Both the position numbers and the translations under genes were made by a program. Shown piece by piece: positions 1 through 8,812 of a stretch of DNA of 64,000 nt (within the stretch, counting starts at the first letter, position 1; every line of letters begins with the position of its first letter). Source of the stretch: Klebsiella michiganensis. GTDB taxonomy: Bacteria > Pseudomonadota > Gammaproteobacteria > Enterobacterales > Enterobacteriaceae. Location of the stretch: the NCBI RefSeq assembly GCF_002925905.1, contig NZ_PRDB01000006.1, positions 328,022 to 392,021 of the forward strand, written 5' to 3'. The notes below the pieces were generated by a model. That model was not told where the DNA came from. It did not search any database and saw only the letters and a list, made by a program, of their open reading frames with translations.

Positions 1-2
1 CA

Positions 3-194
3 GGCAATACCTATATCCCGCTCAGCAACGGCATGCGTGCCAATCTGGGACTTGGGGCAGCTAACTCAGCGCCGGGTAATACCACCTACTCCGGCTCTCA
101 GTCCTCGCTACGGTTAAGAGGAACGCTGGCTGGGACGCCAACCTCGACCGGCGCCTTCAACGGAACCGGCGTGATGATGGTGGTTTATAACTAA
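3..194 (+). CDS. C-terminal end of a fimbrial subunit/adhesin (partial)
   Basis: An open frame enters from the left edge and stops with TAA at 192-194, giving the last 63 residues of a protein. The tail is rich in Gly, Asn, Thr and Ser and ends in an alternating hydrophobic strand (GVMMVVYN). This is typical of the last beta strand of chaperone-usher pilus subunits and adhesins, which contacts the periplasmic chaperone. The upstream part lies outside the window, so the subunit class cannot be named. Nothing else is visible between its stop and the convergent ttrA stop at 254. Confidence 0.6.
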   Translation, partial: GNTYIPLSNGMRANLGLGAANSAPGNTTYSGSQSSLRLRGTLAGTPTSTGAFNGTGVMMVVYN

Positions 195-253
195 TCATGG
201 CCGCCTCGATACCGGTACGCTAAGGAGCACAACCCTGTACGTACCGAAGCGGT

Positions 254-3200
254 CTACACCCTCTCAATCCTTGCCGGCAGCCCCTGACGCACCGCCGCGC
301 CGGAGACCCAGTCCAGCCAGGTATTGCTGACCTCGCGGGTTGGGTCGGCAAATCCCAAATCGTTAAGGTTAATGCCGGCTTTAATCTGCGCCGCGAACGG
401 CATGGGCTCACCGTCGAGGGTGTGCCGCGCCGCGCCCATTTCGCGATGCCCGTAGCCGTGTTCAATCGCGATGACGCCGGGCATCACGCCACTTAACAGG
501 CTAATGACGACTTCAGCCTGGCCGCCGGGGGTGGAAATTCGTACGCGGTCTCCGTGCGCCAGGCCGTAGCGCTGGCCGTCCAGCGGATTCAGCGCCACCA
601 GATTGCTCGGCTTAAGGTGATGCAGGCGCGGGATCACCGTCGAGGCGCTGGCCATGGTATTGGATTTAAACGAGATCAGCTTCAGCGGCCACTGCTGTCG
701 CGGGAAAAGCGCTTCGACAGCGCGTCCGTCGGACAATCTGGCCGGATACCATGCCGGGCAGCCGCTGTAGCGCTCGCCGGTGATGGCGTGGCGGTGGGCG
801 GCAACCTCCGCGTTCCATATTTGCAGCGGTTTTTCCCACAATTGACCGACGCGATTCTCCGCGCGACCGCTTGTGTCCGGCGCGAAGCGCCCGCCGCGGG
901 AGTAGACAAAGGCTACCCGGCTCACTTCGTCCGCTTTCAGGGTCTGGCTAATAACCGGCAGAATACGCTGCACGCCGGTCAGCGTCAGATCCTCGCTAAT
1001 GGCTTCGGCAACCGGCGCGTTACCCATAAATGCAATGTTCGCGGCCATGCGCAGGTAATAGTCCTCAGCCCGGTGGAGTGGATAGCGGTTACCCTGAGCA
1101 TCGGTAATGGCGTTTTCGCCAAATCCGGGCAGATTAAGACGCTTCGCCACCGCAATGCAAAATGCCTCCATTGACGCTGGCTCACCGTCAGCGGTTTTTG
1201 CGGTGGCGGCAGGGACGACCGGCCAGCGGGCGGTGGTGGCCTTACTGGCGACGCCGGCCCACGGCGCGCTGAATCCCCAGCTTTCGAAATTATGCGTATC
1301 CGGAACGATATAGTCGGCCAGGGCGGTAGTTTCATTCATAAAGGCGTCAATGGCGATAAACAGCGGCAGCCGCTGCGGATCCTTTAGCTTTTCTTCCGCA
1401 ACCGCGCGTAGCCCGGGCACGCCGTACAGCGGGTTGGTCATATTGGAAATCCACGCTTTCAGCGGATAGGGGTAGCCTTCGAGCGCCGAGGTCAGCAGCT
1501 CGGTCAGCTGTCCGGCGACGAACGGATACCACGGGGCTCTGGCCGGGTAGGGGGAGACGCCCGCCGCCGCCTTGCTGCGATACTCTTCGGAGGATTCATA
1601 CGCGGTTTTGCTGCGCGCGATGCTGAGCCCTTTCGGCTTCACTTTACCGGCAAAGCTCTCCAGGTTGTAACGCGGGCCGTCTGTCGCGCCGTTGAATTTG
1701 CCGCCGCCGACAAACACGCCGCCTTCCAGGCTGAGATTACCGATTAGCGTATTAAGCATCATGACCGCCCAGGCGCTGTAAAATCCGTTGCCGGCCATCA
1801 TGCCGCCGTGGGTAATGACCGCGGCTTTACGACCATGACGGGTAAAGGCATCCGCCAGCGCCGCGATCTTATCTTCCGCGACGCCGCACTGCTGGCTGTA
1901 CTGTGTCAGGGTGAGCTTTTCAGCGGACTCTTTCAGCAGCTGGAAGCCGCTTTTGACCGTCACGCTGCGCCCGTCCGGCAGGGTTAGCTGGCGCGTTACA
2001 AAGAGCGCGCCGCGCGGGCAGCCGCTGGCGGCGACAACGTCACCGCTTTCGTTAACCACCACCGGTTCGCTGGCTCCCTCCGCATTCAGGTGAGCAAGGG
2101 TTAAATGCTGTCCGGCCAGCTCCGGCTGGTCATCGGTGATGACCAGGTGTGTCGCATTGGTCCAGCTCTTTTCAGCGGCCTGCCGCATCGCCTGCGCGCC
2201 CGGTAGCGCCAGGTAATCGGCGTTGTAGCGCCGGTTTTCGATAATCCAGCGAATCATCGCCATTGCCAGCGCCGAATCGCTCCCGGGGATCACCGGCAGC
2301 CAGTGCCCGCGATCGTCTGCCATCACCGTGGTGAGCGGCAGCGCCGGCGCGACCACCACATACTGAAAGTCATTGCGCAGGCGGGCGCTGGCGAGCTGCC
2401 TGGCCTGGCGTTTAAAGGGGTTGCCTGACTGGGCGGGCGACGTTCCCATAAACAGGGCGAACTCAACGTTATCCCAGTCGGGCTTCACGTGCGGGTTTTT
2501 ATCCAGATCGCCCATTAAGGCGCCGGAGCCCGCGCGATAGGCCAGCCCGCAGTAGGAACCATGTGCGCCGAAGTTTTTACTGCCGAAGCTGTTCAGCGCA
2601 AAACGGCGTAAAAAGGTATCGCGCCCATCGTCGCTGGTGTTGGTGACCAGTAGCTGGTTGGTTTTTGGGCCGAATCCCGGATGCCGGGGGTCAACGGGGG
2701 CGATCGGATCGTGAATCGCGCGCAGACCATCAACGTGCCCCTCGCCAAACAGATCGCCGCCTTCAACCACCTCTTTCACCAGTTGTTCAAAGCTGATGCG
2801 CTGCCATTTCCCTTCGCCGCGTTTACCCGCGCGCTTCATCGGCTCAAGGAGCCGCAGCGGGCTATAGAGTCCCTCGAGCTGCGTGGCGCCGCGCGCGCAG
2901 GCGGTAGAGCGGGCATCAAGTCCGCTTTCACCCGCCAGCTGCGCCATGGCGGTTGAAAAAGGAATGGAAGAGTCGAGGTGGTGCTCATGAGAAAGCGGGT
3001 GGTAAGGGTTGCCGGCAATGCGCAGTACCTCGCCTTTCTCGCTATCCACCCGCACCCGAACGCCGCACTGCGTCCAGCAGCCAAAACATTGGGTCATCGA
3101 GATAACCTGCCGGGGATTTTGTTGCCAGCCGGTATTTGCATTGGCTTCCGGGATCAGAGCATTAGCGAAAATACGATCGCGGGTCACTTTACCGGATGTA

Positions 3201-3319
3201 CCGCTGAGCAGGCCGTCAAGGGCGCGCTTTGCCACCTCGCGATAGCTCAGGGCGAAAGACGCCAGACCGCCTGCGGCGAGGCCGACTTTGAGCCACTGAC
3301 GACGGGTTAAATTAGCCAT
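254..3319 (-). CDS. ttrA: Tetrathionate reductase catalytic subunit A (molybdopterin)
   Basis: This 1021-residue protein matches the length of Salmonella TtrA. It reduces tetrathionate to thiosulfate on the periplasmic side as an anaerobic respiratory acceptor. The N-terminus carries a twin-arginine export signal (TRRQWLKVG, residues 5-13) followed by a hydrophobic stretch. An iron-sulfur motif (CFGCWTQC, about residue 78) and a later Cys in a TACARG context could hold a [4Fe-4S] cluster, and the Cys of GSYCGLAYR is the likely molybdenum ligand. Its start overlaps the ttrC stop by 8 bp, so translation is coupled. It is the last gene of the leftward ttrBCA operon. Confidence 0.95.
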   Translation of the reverse strand: MANLTRRQWLKVGLAAGGLASFALSYREVAKRALDGLLSGTSGKVTRDRIFANALIPEANANTGWQQNPRQVISMTQCFGCWTQCGVRVRVDSEKGEVLRIAGNPYHPLSHEHHLDSSIPFSTAMAQLAGESGLDARSTACARGATQLEGLYSPLRLLEPMKRAGKRGEGKWQRISFEQLVKEVVEGGDLFGEGHVDGLRAIHDPIAPVDPRHPGFGPKTNQLLVTNTSDDGRDTFLRRFALNSFGSKNFGAHGSYCGLAYRAGSGALMGDLDKNPHVKPDWDNVEFALFMGTSPAQSGNPFKRQARQLASARLRNDFQYVVVAPALPLTTVMADDRGHWLPVIPGSDSALAMAMIRWIIENRRYNADYLALPGAQAMRQAAEKSWTNATHLVITDDQPELAGQHLTLAHLNAEGASEPVVVNESGDVVAASGCPRGALFVTRQLTLPDGRSVTVKSGFQLLKESAEKLTLTQYSQQCGVAEDKIAALADAFTRHGRKAAVITHGGMMAGNGFYSAWAVMMLNTLIGNLSLEGGVFVGGGKFNGATDGPRYNLESFAGKVKPKGLSIARSKTAYESSEEYRSKAAAGVSPYPARAPWYPFVAGQLTELLTSALEGYPYPLKAWISNMTNPLYGVPGLRAVAEEKLKDPQRLPLFIAIDAFMNETTALADYIVPDTHNFESWGFSAPWAGVASKATTARWPVVPAATAKTADGEPASMEAFCIAVAKRLNLPGFGENAITDAQGNRYPLHRAEDYYLRMAANIAFMGNAPVAEAISEDLTLTGVQRILPVISQTLKADEVSRVAFVYSRGGRFAPDTSGRAENRVGQLWEKPLQIWNAEVAAHRHAITGERYSGCPAWYPARLSDGRAVEALFPRQQWPLKLISFKSNTMASASTVIPRLHHLKPSNLVALNPLDGQRYGLAHGDRVRISTPGGQAEVVISLLSGVMPGVIAIEHGYGHREMGAARHTLDGEPMPFAAQIKAGINLNDLGFADPTREVSNTWLDWVSGAAVRQGLPARIERV

Positions 3320-4333
3320 GTTGCCTTCTCCTTGCGAGTCCGTTTACGGTTTCACGGACAATAATGAGCAGCGCAATCCACAGGCCGAATGTGCCAAGGA
3401 TAGCGAGCCAGCCGTCGGTACCGACCGGCAGGGTATAGGGATTAAACTGGGCATTAAATTTGGGGATGGTTTGCCCCTGAATCAGCAGCGTCCAGCGCAT
3501 CAGCCAGCTCAGCGCCATGGCGCTGACGGTCAGCAGGGCGCGAACGGGCAGCGTCAGTGGATAACGCAGGGCAAGCGCGCAAAAGATCAATGAAATAAGC
3601 CAGCATGCCAGCCAGCCGATCGCGTAATGACGAGCTGAAGGCGAAATGACCAGCCACTGACGAATAGCCGAGCCGGAAAGGGTATCACCGCTGACCCAGA
3701 TCGCCACGATGACGGCCAGCAGCATAAGCGCTGAGAGCTGCCATATCGCCAACTGCCTTTGGCATTGAAAATCATTGCGTACCGCGACAATCAGCAGGGC
3801 GAAAAAGGTTTGCAGCGCGCTAAAGAACATCGCCAGCACAAAGGCGTAGCTGAACCAGACCGGGCGGGCCTGAACCACGGAGACTTCGCGTCCGGTGTAA
3901 AGCAGCAGCCCCGTCGCGGTAAGCGCGCTGGCCAGCGCCAGCCATTTTGTGACGCTGTCACTTTTATTGCGCAGCAGACCTGACTGCCGTACCGCAAACC
4001 ACAGGCCCAGAAAGAGGGTGAATAGCGGCAGAAACAGCGCCCCCAGGGCATCCACGACCAGGGCGTGGGATAGGCGTAAAAGTGCCAGAAGCGGGCGGTT
4101 TGATGCAGGTCCGCCGTCAGCGCCAGCGGCGCGGTAATCGCGCAGGTCAGAGCAATCAGCAGCGTCAGCCGTTCCAGCTTCGCATCGTGTCTTTTGCGCC
4201 AGTGAAGCAGGCAGCCAAACAGCGCCGCGCAGGCGGCAATGCCGATGAAAAAGAAATACTGCACCGCCCACGGTAGCCAGCTCACCTCCTGCGGACGGGC
4301 CAGCACTTCCTCAATGATCATGGTTTGGCTCAT
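3312..4333 (-). pseudogene. ttrC: Tetrathionate reductase membrane subunit C, frameshifted
   Basis: TtrC is the integral membrane quinol-oxidising anchor of tetrathionate reductase (NrfD-like). The N-terminal third reads from ATG at 4333 up to a PTPWSWMPWG motif; the remainder continues in another frame from ALFLPLF to the stop at 3312. The switch falls in a run of five C on the plus strand (4040-4044). One more base there would restore a single 340-residue protein, the length of Salmonella TtrC. Both halves otherwise look intact, with several hydrophobic helices. The lesion is therefore a recent single-base deletion, a slippage variant or a sequencing error. As written, the product would be truncated after about 98 native residues. 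The start directly abuts the ttrB stop. Confidence 0.88.
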
Positions 4334-5062
4334 TCATACCTCCTGCCAGAGCGCGGGTTGGGCATGTCCCATCAGCGGAGTAACAAACGCCTCGTCCAGT
4401 CCGAGATAGAAAACGTGGGGGACGGTACCGTTTTCCGGCTTCAGCACCTTGATGGCGTCATGGTGCAGGGCGAGCGTCTGCGAGATACGGCTTTGACGGT
4501 CCTGGATATCGCCGACGATCCGCGCGCCGCCGACGCAGGACTCGACGCAGGCGGGGAGCAGCCCGGCTTCCAGGCGATGAACGCAGAAGGTGCACTTATC
4601 GGCGGTTTGTGTCTCATGGTTGATAAAACGCGCGTCATAGGGGCAGGCCTGGACGCAGTAGGCGCAGCCGACGCAGCGGGTGTTATCCGCCACCACAATG
4701 CCATCCTGGCGCTGAAAGGTGGCCTGCACCGGGCAGACCGGCACGCAGGGCGGGTTATCACAATGGTTGCACAGCCGCGGTAGCAGGACGTTGGTGACCC
4801 GATCGCCCAACTGCACCTGATACTGATTGACGTGAGTACGAAACGCCCCCTGCGGCGTCTGATTTTCGATTGCGCAACTGACGGTGCAGGCCTGGCAGCC
4901 GATGCAGCGTCGCAGGTCAACCAGCATGGCATAGCGATGACCGGAGGCGCCTTCGCGGCGGGCCGGCGAAAAGGGAAATTTCGCCTCCGCCAGCGGCACC
5001 AGAGACGCGCCGGCGGTGAGAACGCCCAGCTGCGCCAGAAACTGTCGTTTACTGCTGTCCAT
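4334..5062 (-). CDS. ttrB: Tetrathionate reductase iron-sulfur subunit B
   Basis: A 242-residue ferredoxin-like electron-transfer subunit between TtrC and TtrA. Four cysteine clusters are visible: CIGCQACTVSC, CNHCDNPPCVPVC, CVGCAYCVQAC and CTFC...C, the pattern of DMSO-reductase-type four-cluster subunits. The N-terminus (SSKRQFLAQLG) resembles a Tat-type signal with K-R in place of R-R; by family knowledge it could also travel with TtrA. It is the first gene of the leftward operon, preceded by the 177-bp divergent control region shared with ttrS. Length and order match Salmonella ttrB. Confidence 0.94.
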   Translation of the reverse strand: MDSSKRQFLAQLGVLTAGASLVPLAEAKFPFSPARREGASGHRYAMLVDLRRCIGCQACTVSCAIENQTPQGAFRTHVNQYQVQLGDRVTNVLLPRLCNHCDNPPCVPVCPVQATFQRQDGIVVADNTRCVGCAYCVQACPYDARFINHETQTADKCTFCVHRLEAGLLPACVESCVGGARIVGDIQDRQSRISQTLALHHDAIKVLKPENGTVPHVFYLGLDEAFVTPLMGHAQPALWQEV

Positions 5063-5175
5063 ATTTTTCCCTCGCGCAGCAATAACGAAACATTTGTCAC
5101 GTCATTGTTTTGCATGTGATGAATAAACAATGTTGATGATTTACAGTGTAAAAATCGCGGCGGGGTCAGCTCTAT

Positions 5176-5189
5176 TGTGGTTAACCACA
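5176..5189. promoter_or_regulatory. Perfect 14-bp palindrome in the ttrB/ttrS control region
   Basis: TGTGGTTAACCACA is a perfect palindrome midway between the divergent ttrB and ttrS starts. A symmetric site here is a plausible target for the FixJ-type regulator TtrR. Position and symmetry are seen; the assignment is inference. Confidence 0.45.
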
Positions 5190-5203
5190 TACCCGGCGGG
5201 TTG

Positions 5204-5217
5204 TTGATCTAAAACAA
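5204..5217. promoter_or_regulatory. FNR-like site upstream of ttr genes
   Basis: TTGAT-ctaa-AACAA matches the FNR consensus TTGAT-N4-ATCAA at 9 of 10 defined bases. In Salmonella the ttr operon needs the FNR homologue OxrA for anaerobic expression, so a site between ttrB and ttrS is expected. The site lies about 142 bp upstream of the ttrB ATG and 23 bp from the preferred ttrS start. Confidence 0.5.
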
Positions 5218-5239
5218 CATAATGAACAGGGATAATCGG

Positions 5240-7012
5240 GTGAGAGCGAAAAATGTGCAGCGTCTGGCGCTGCTGGTGACGGCGTTCCTGCTGAACAGCA
5301 GCGGGTGGGCGGCGTCGTGGAATATCGGCGTTCTGGCCATGCGCGGCGAGGTCTTAACCCGCAGCCACTGGCAGCCGCTGGAGGTGATGCTCAATCAGCA
5401 GCTAACGGATCAGCAGTTCCATATTCAGCCGCTCGATCTGCAGCAGATACAGGAGGCGGTCAATAACGGCTCGGTGCAGTTTGTGGTGACCAATCCGGCG
5501 CAGTTTGTCCAGCTGAATAGTCATTCTTCGCTGCGCTGGCTGGCCTCTTTGCGCTCTTCACTCGGGATAAGCAACGTTATCGGCAGCGTCATTTTGACTC
5601 GTCGCGACAGCGGTATTTCGTCGCCGGCCGACCTGATCGGCAAAACGGTAGGGGCCATCGATCCTCAGGCCTTCGGCGGCTATTTATTGGGATACAAGGC
5701 GCTGAGCGATGCCGGGCTGCGGCCGGAACGCGATCTGCATCTGCGTTTTAGCGGATTCCCCGCGGATGCGCAGATCTATCTGCTGCGTGAACGGGCAGTG
5801 CAGGCGGCGATTGTTCCGGTGTGCCTGCTGGAAAAAATGGCTGATGAGGGACTGGTAAATAAAGCCGATTTTACCGCGGTCATCGAGGGGCCGGCGGCGA
5901 TACCTTGTTTAACCAGTACACCGCTGTATCCCGACTGGTCGTTTGCCGCGCTGCCGGCGGTGAGCGACGCGCTGGCGGATCGCGTGACCCGCGCCTTGCT
6001 CAATGCCCCGGATAACGCCGTCTTTCACTGGGGCGCGCCCGCTTCGACCCGTCAGGTGGAAGCGTTGCTGAGCGAAGTTCAACAGCACCCTCAGCAGCGA
6101 CGGCTGTGGCTGGAGGTGAAAAACTGGCTTATCCAGCACCGGTTAATCATGGGCGGCATCGGGCTGGCGCTGCTGTTGCTGACGCTGAATTATATCTGGG
6201 TGATGCTGCTGGTGCGGCGGCGCGGCAGGCAGCTTGAACGCAACGCTATCCGGCTGCGCGAGCAGGAGCTGGCGCTGCAAACGGCAAGACAGATGAGCGT
6301 ATTGGGTGAGATGACCTCAGGCTTTGCCCACGAGTTAAATCAGCCGCTGTCGGCCATCCGCCACTATGCGCAGGGTTGTACGATCCGTTTGCAGAAACAG
6401 GATCCGCAGCATCCCTTACTGCCCGCGCTGGGCCACATCGATCAACAGGCTCAGCGCGGGGCGGAAACGCTGCGCAATCTGCGCCATTGGGTCAGCCAGG
6501 CGCACGGGGAGCCAGGACGAGCGGAGAACTGGGAACGTATCAGCGTTCGTCAGGCTATTGACCATGTCTGGCAGTGGCTGCGAATGCCGCAGCAGTTTCC
6601 CGGGCTGTTGCTCAACAGCGATGTCGATCGCCCGTTAACGCTCGTCTTACCGCCGGTTCTGCTTGAACAGGTGCTGGCGAATCTGATCCTCAATGCGGCG
6701 CAGGCCGGGGCGAAGATGCTGTGGATTGATGCCGTTCGCGATGCCGGAGGCGTGAAGATCGTCCTGCAGGATAACGGCGGTGGTATCGCCGGGGAGCAGC
6801 TTGCTCAGGCATTCCAGCCGTTTGTGACCAGTCGACAAGAGGGGATGGGGCTTGGGCTGGTTATCTGTCAGCGGCTGGTCCGCTATGTCCGGGGGGAAAT
6901 AAGCCTGGCAAATCAAACGGCGCCCGATGGACGACCCGGTGTCACCGTGGAACTGACATTCATGCAACAAGGAGCGCGGAGCGGCAATGGCGATAATTCA
7001 TCTACTGGATGA
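5240..7012 (+). CDS. ttrS: Tetrathionate sensor histidine kinase
   Basis: A membrane sensor kinase that detects tetrathionate and phosphorylates TtrR. The N-terminal half is a periplasmic binding domain of the phosphonate-binding type after a signal-like segment. A transmembrane helix follows (LLLLTLNYIWVMLLV), then a HisKA motif (GFAHELNQPLSAIRHY, His near residue 363) and an HATPase domain (DNGGG and GMGLGL). I prefer GTG at 5240, which is preceded by AGGGA at a suitable distance and matches where Salmonella TtrS begins by recall. An in-frame ATG at 5222 has no visible ribosome-binding site. The 3' end overlaps ttrR by 26 bp. Confidence 0.93.
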   Translation: MRAKNVQRLALLVTAFLLNSSGWAASWNIGVLAMRGEVLTRSHWQPLEVMLNQQLTDQQFHIQPLDLQQIQEAVNNGSVQFVVTNPAQFVQLNSHSSLRWLASLRSSLGISNVIGSVILTRRDSGISSPADLIGKTVGAIDPQAFGGYLLGYKALSDAGLRPERDLHLRFSGFPADAQIYLLRERAVQAAIVPVCLLEKMADEGLVNKADFTAVIEGPAAIPCLTSTPLYPDWSFAALPAVSDALADRVTRALLNAPDNAVFHWGAPASTRQVEALLSEVQQHPQQRRLWLEVKNWLIQHRLIMGGIGLALLLLTLNYIWVMLLVRRRGRQLERNAIRLREQELALQTARQMSVLGEMTSGFAHELNQPLSAIRHYAQGCTIRLQKQDPQHPLLPALGHIDQQAQRGAETLRNLRHWVSQAHGEPGRAENWERISVRQAIDHVWQWLRMPQQFPGLLLNSDVDRPLTLVLPPVLLEQVLANLILNAAQAGAKMLWIDAVRDAGGVKIVLQDNGGGIAGEQLAQAFQPFVTSRQEGMGLGLVICQRLVRYVRGEISLANQTAPDGRPGVTVELTFMQQGARSGNGDNSSTG

Positions 7013-7574
7013 CGACCTGGCGGTGACCCAGGCATGTGCTTTTTTACTGGAAAGCCTGGGTTACGAGGTAATGTGCTGGGCAGAGGGGGACGTCTTCCTC
7101 GCACAGGCCGATCTCTTCCGGACCGGCGTTGTCCTGCTGGATATGCGGATGCCGGCGCTGGACGGTCAGGCAGTACATGAGGCGCTGCGTCAGCGCGGCA
7201 GCACCCTGGCGGTGGTTTTTCTGACCGGACATGGCGACGTACCTATGGCGGTAGAACAGATGAAACGCGGCGCGGTGGATTTTCTGCAAAAGCCGGTGTC
7301 GGTGAAGCCGCTACAAACGGCGCTGGAACACGGCCTGGCGGCCTCAGGCGAGCGGTTTGCGCGGCAAAAGAACGTGGACTGCTATCAGCAGCTAACGCCC
7401 AAAGAGCGGGAGCTTGCGCTGCTGGTGGTGAAAGGGCTGATGAATCGGGAGATTGCGGAGATAATGAACATTGCCGTACGCACGGTGGAGGTCCATCGGG
7501 CGAGGGTGATGGAAAAGATGCAGGCGGGGAGTCTGGCGGAGTTAGTCAGCATCTTACAGCCGATTATCGCGTGA
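6987..7574 (+). CDS. ttrR: Tetrathionate response regulator (FixJ/NarL type)
   Basis: A 195-residue two-component regulator. The receiver domain has the acidic pair LLDDD at the N-terminus, the phospho-acceptor Asp in VVLLDMRMP (about residue 52) and the Lys of LQKPV. The C-terminal LuxR-type helix-turn-helix (LTPKERELALLVVKG, then NREIAEIMNIAVRTVEVHR) is typical of FixJ proteins. It activates ttrBCA when TtrS senses tetrathionate. Its ATG lies inside the end of ttrS, indicating translational coupling. Confidence 0.94.
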   Translation: MAIIHLLDDDLAVTQACAFLLESLGYEVMCWAEGDVFLAQADLFRTGVVLLDMRMPALDGQAVHEALRQRGSTLAVVFLTGHGDVPMAVEQMKRGAVDFLQKPVSVKPLQTALEHGLAASGERFARQKNVDCYQQLTPKERELALLVVKGLMNREIAEIMNIAVRTVEVHRARVMEKMQAGSLAELVSILQPIIA

Positions 7575-7683
7575 TTTTAATGATTCCGATGAATGAAGCG
7601 TGGCGAACTCCCGGCGGGAACAAAAAACGGCGGTTAATATCAGAACACAAAAATTGGTAGGGAAGATGGAGATGAATGCAATT

Positions 7684-7705
7684 GCAAATGATATTTATTT
7701 TCATT
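7684..7705. promoter_or_regulatory. Fur-box-like sequence upstream of the YncE/TonB-receptor pair
   Basis: GCAAATGATATTTATTTTCATT resembles the Fur consensus (repeats of GATAAT around a central base) and lies 40-60 bp before the start at 7745. Iron-repressed transcription of the two genes that follow is the natural reading. This is a match by eye. Confidence 0.5.
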
Positions 7706-7744
7706 AGTGTTTGCATTCCGTAAACTACTGTAAAGAAAAATTAC

Positions 7745-8803
7745 ATGTCTACCGCATCCCTGAAGCAGGCCGCGCGCCTCGCGCTGGTCATTTCGTTTTC
7801 CCTGCATGCTCTCTCCGCCTCGGCTAAGGATTTCACCGAGCGGGACTTCCGCGCTCAGGCTCTCGGCCACGGCGTTTACGAGCTGGCCTATGATAACGGC
7901 CAGAAGACGCTCTACGCTGCCTCCGCGCCCTCGTTTGATAAAGATAAAACCGCGGGACTGGTCTTTCGACTGGCGGCGGATTCTCTGCGGATTGATGAGA
8001 AAATCGTTACCGAACGCCGCGCCTTCGCGCTCTCCCTGGATGAAGAAAATCACATCCTGTATTTGGGTAACGCGCTGGATGGCTCGCTAACGCTTCTGGA
8101 TACGCTGACCAATAAGGTGATTAACACTATTCAGCTCAGCGATGATTCAGATCCTGCGAAACAGGCCCACGTCCGCGAAGTGGTGCTGGATAAGCTAAAC
8201 CAGCGTTTGTATGTGTCAGGGATCGGGCGCAAAGGCCAGGGCCTGCTCTGGGTGGTCGATACCCGCAAGCAGCAGCTGATTGACACGCTGAAGAACATCG
8301 ACCCCGTAGGGTTTGCCGTTGATGCATCGGGCGAAAAAGTCTATGCGGTCACCGGCAACGGGGAGTTGGCTACCCTTGACGGCAAAACGTCGACGTTAAT
8401 TTCCCGCGTGAAGGTCGATCCGGCTGACGCTGAGCACTATTTCCTCAATATCGCCCTGAACAGCGCCGCCGGAGTCGGATATATCGCCGATACCAACACC
8501 CGCGATGTGCTGGTGGTGCGGCTGGACTCCGGCAAGCTGGTCGATCGTATCGCTTCGCCAAACTCGGTCGCTGTGCTTTATAACGCCATGCGCGATGAAA
8601 TCTACGTGACCCATCGCAACGATCGCTCGATTAGCGTCATCGATGCGCGAACCCATCGTCTCAAGCACACCCTCAAAACGGCGGCTATGCCCAACAGCCT
8701 GGTCCTTTCTGCGGATGGCGGAACGCTTTACGCCAGCGTCAAACAGGACGAAAAAAGCGATCGGCCTGACTACGTTCTCAAGATCGATCTCACTCAATTC
8801 TAA
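7745..8803 (+). CDS. YncE-family periplasmic beta-propeller protein
   Basis: A 352-residue protein with a cleavable signal peptide (ending near SASA, residue 26), followed by repeated units of about 40-45 residues. Each unit has the pattern of a propeller blade (for example LYLGNALDGSLTLLDTLTNKV and IYVTHRNDRSISVIDARTH). This fits YncE of E. coli (353 residues), a seven-bladed propeller secreted to the periplasm and repressed by iron through Fur. In E. coli yncE lies next to the TonB receptor gene yncD; here too a TonB receptor gene follows after 9 bp. The exact role of the family is not settled. Confidence 0.82.
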   Translation: MSTASLKQAARLALVISFSLHALSASAKDFTERDFRAQALGHGVYELAYDNGQKTLYAASAPSFDKDKTAGLVFRLAADSLRIDEKIVTERRAFALSLDEENHILYLGNALDGSLTLLDTLTNKVINTIQLSDDSDPAKQAHVREVVLDKLNQRLYVSGIGRKGQGLLWVVDTRKQQLIDTLKNIDPVGFAVDASGEKVYAVTGNGELATLDGKTSTLISRVKVDPADAEHYFLNIALNSAAGVGYIADTNTRDVLVVRLDSGKLVDRIASPNSVAVLYNAMRDEIYVTHRNDRSISVIDARTHRLKHTLKTAAMPNSLVLSADGGTLYASVKQDEKSDRPDYVLKIDLTQF

Positions 8804-8812
8804 GGACTTTTT

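Noticed and set aside
7605..7620. TCCCGGCGGGA palindrome after ttrR as a terminator
   Set aside because: The stem leaves almost no loop and is followed by A's, not T's; not convincing as a rightward terminator.
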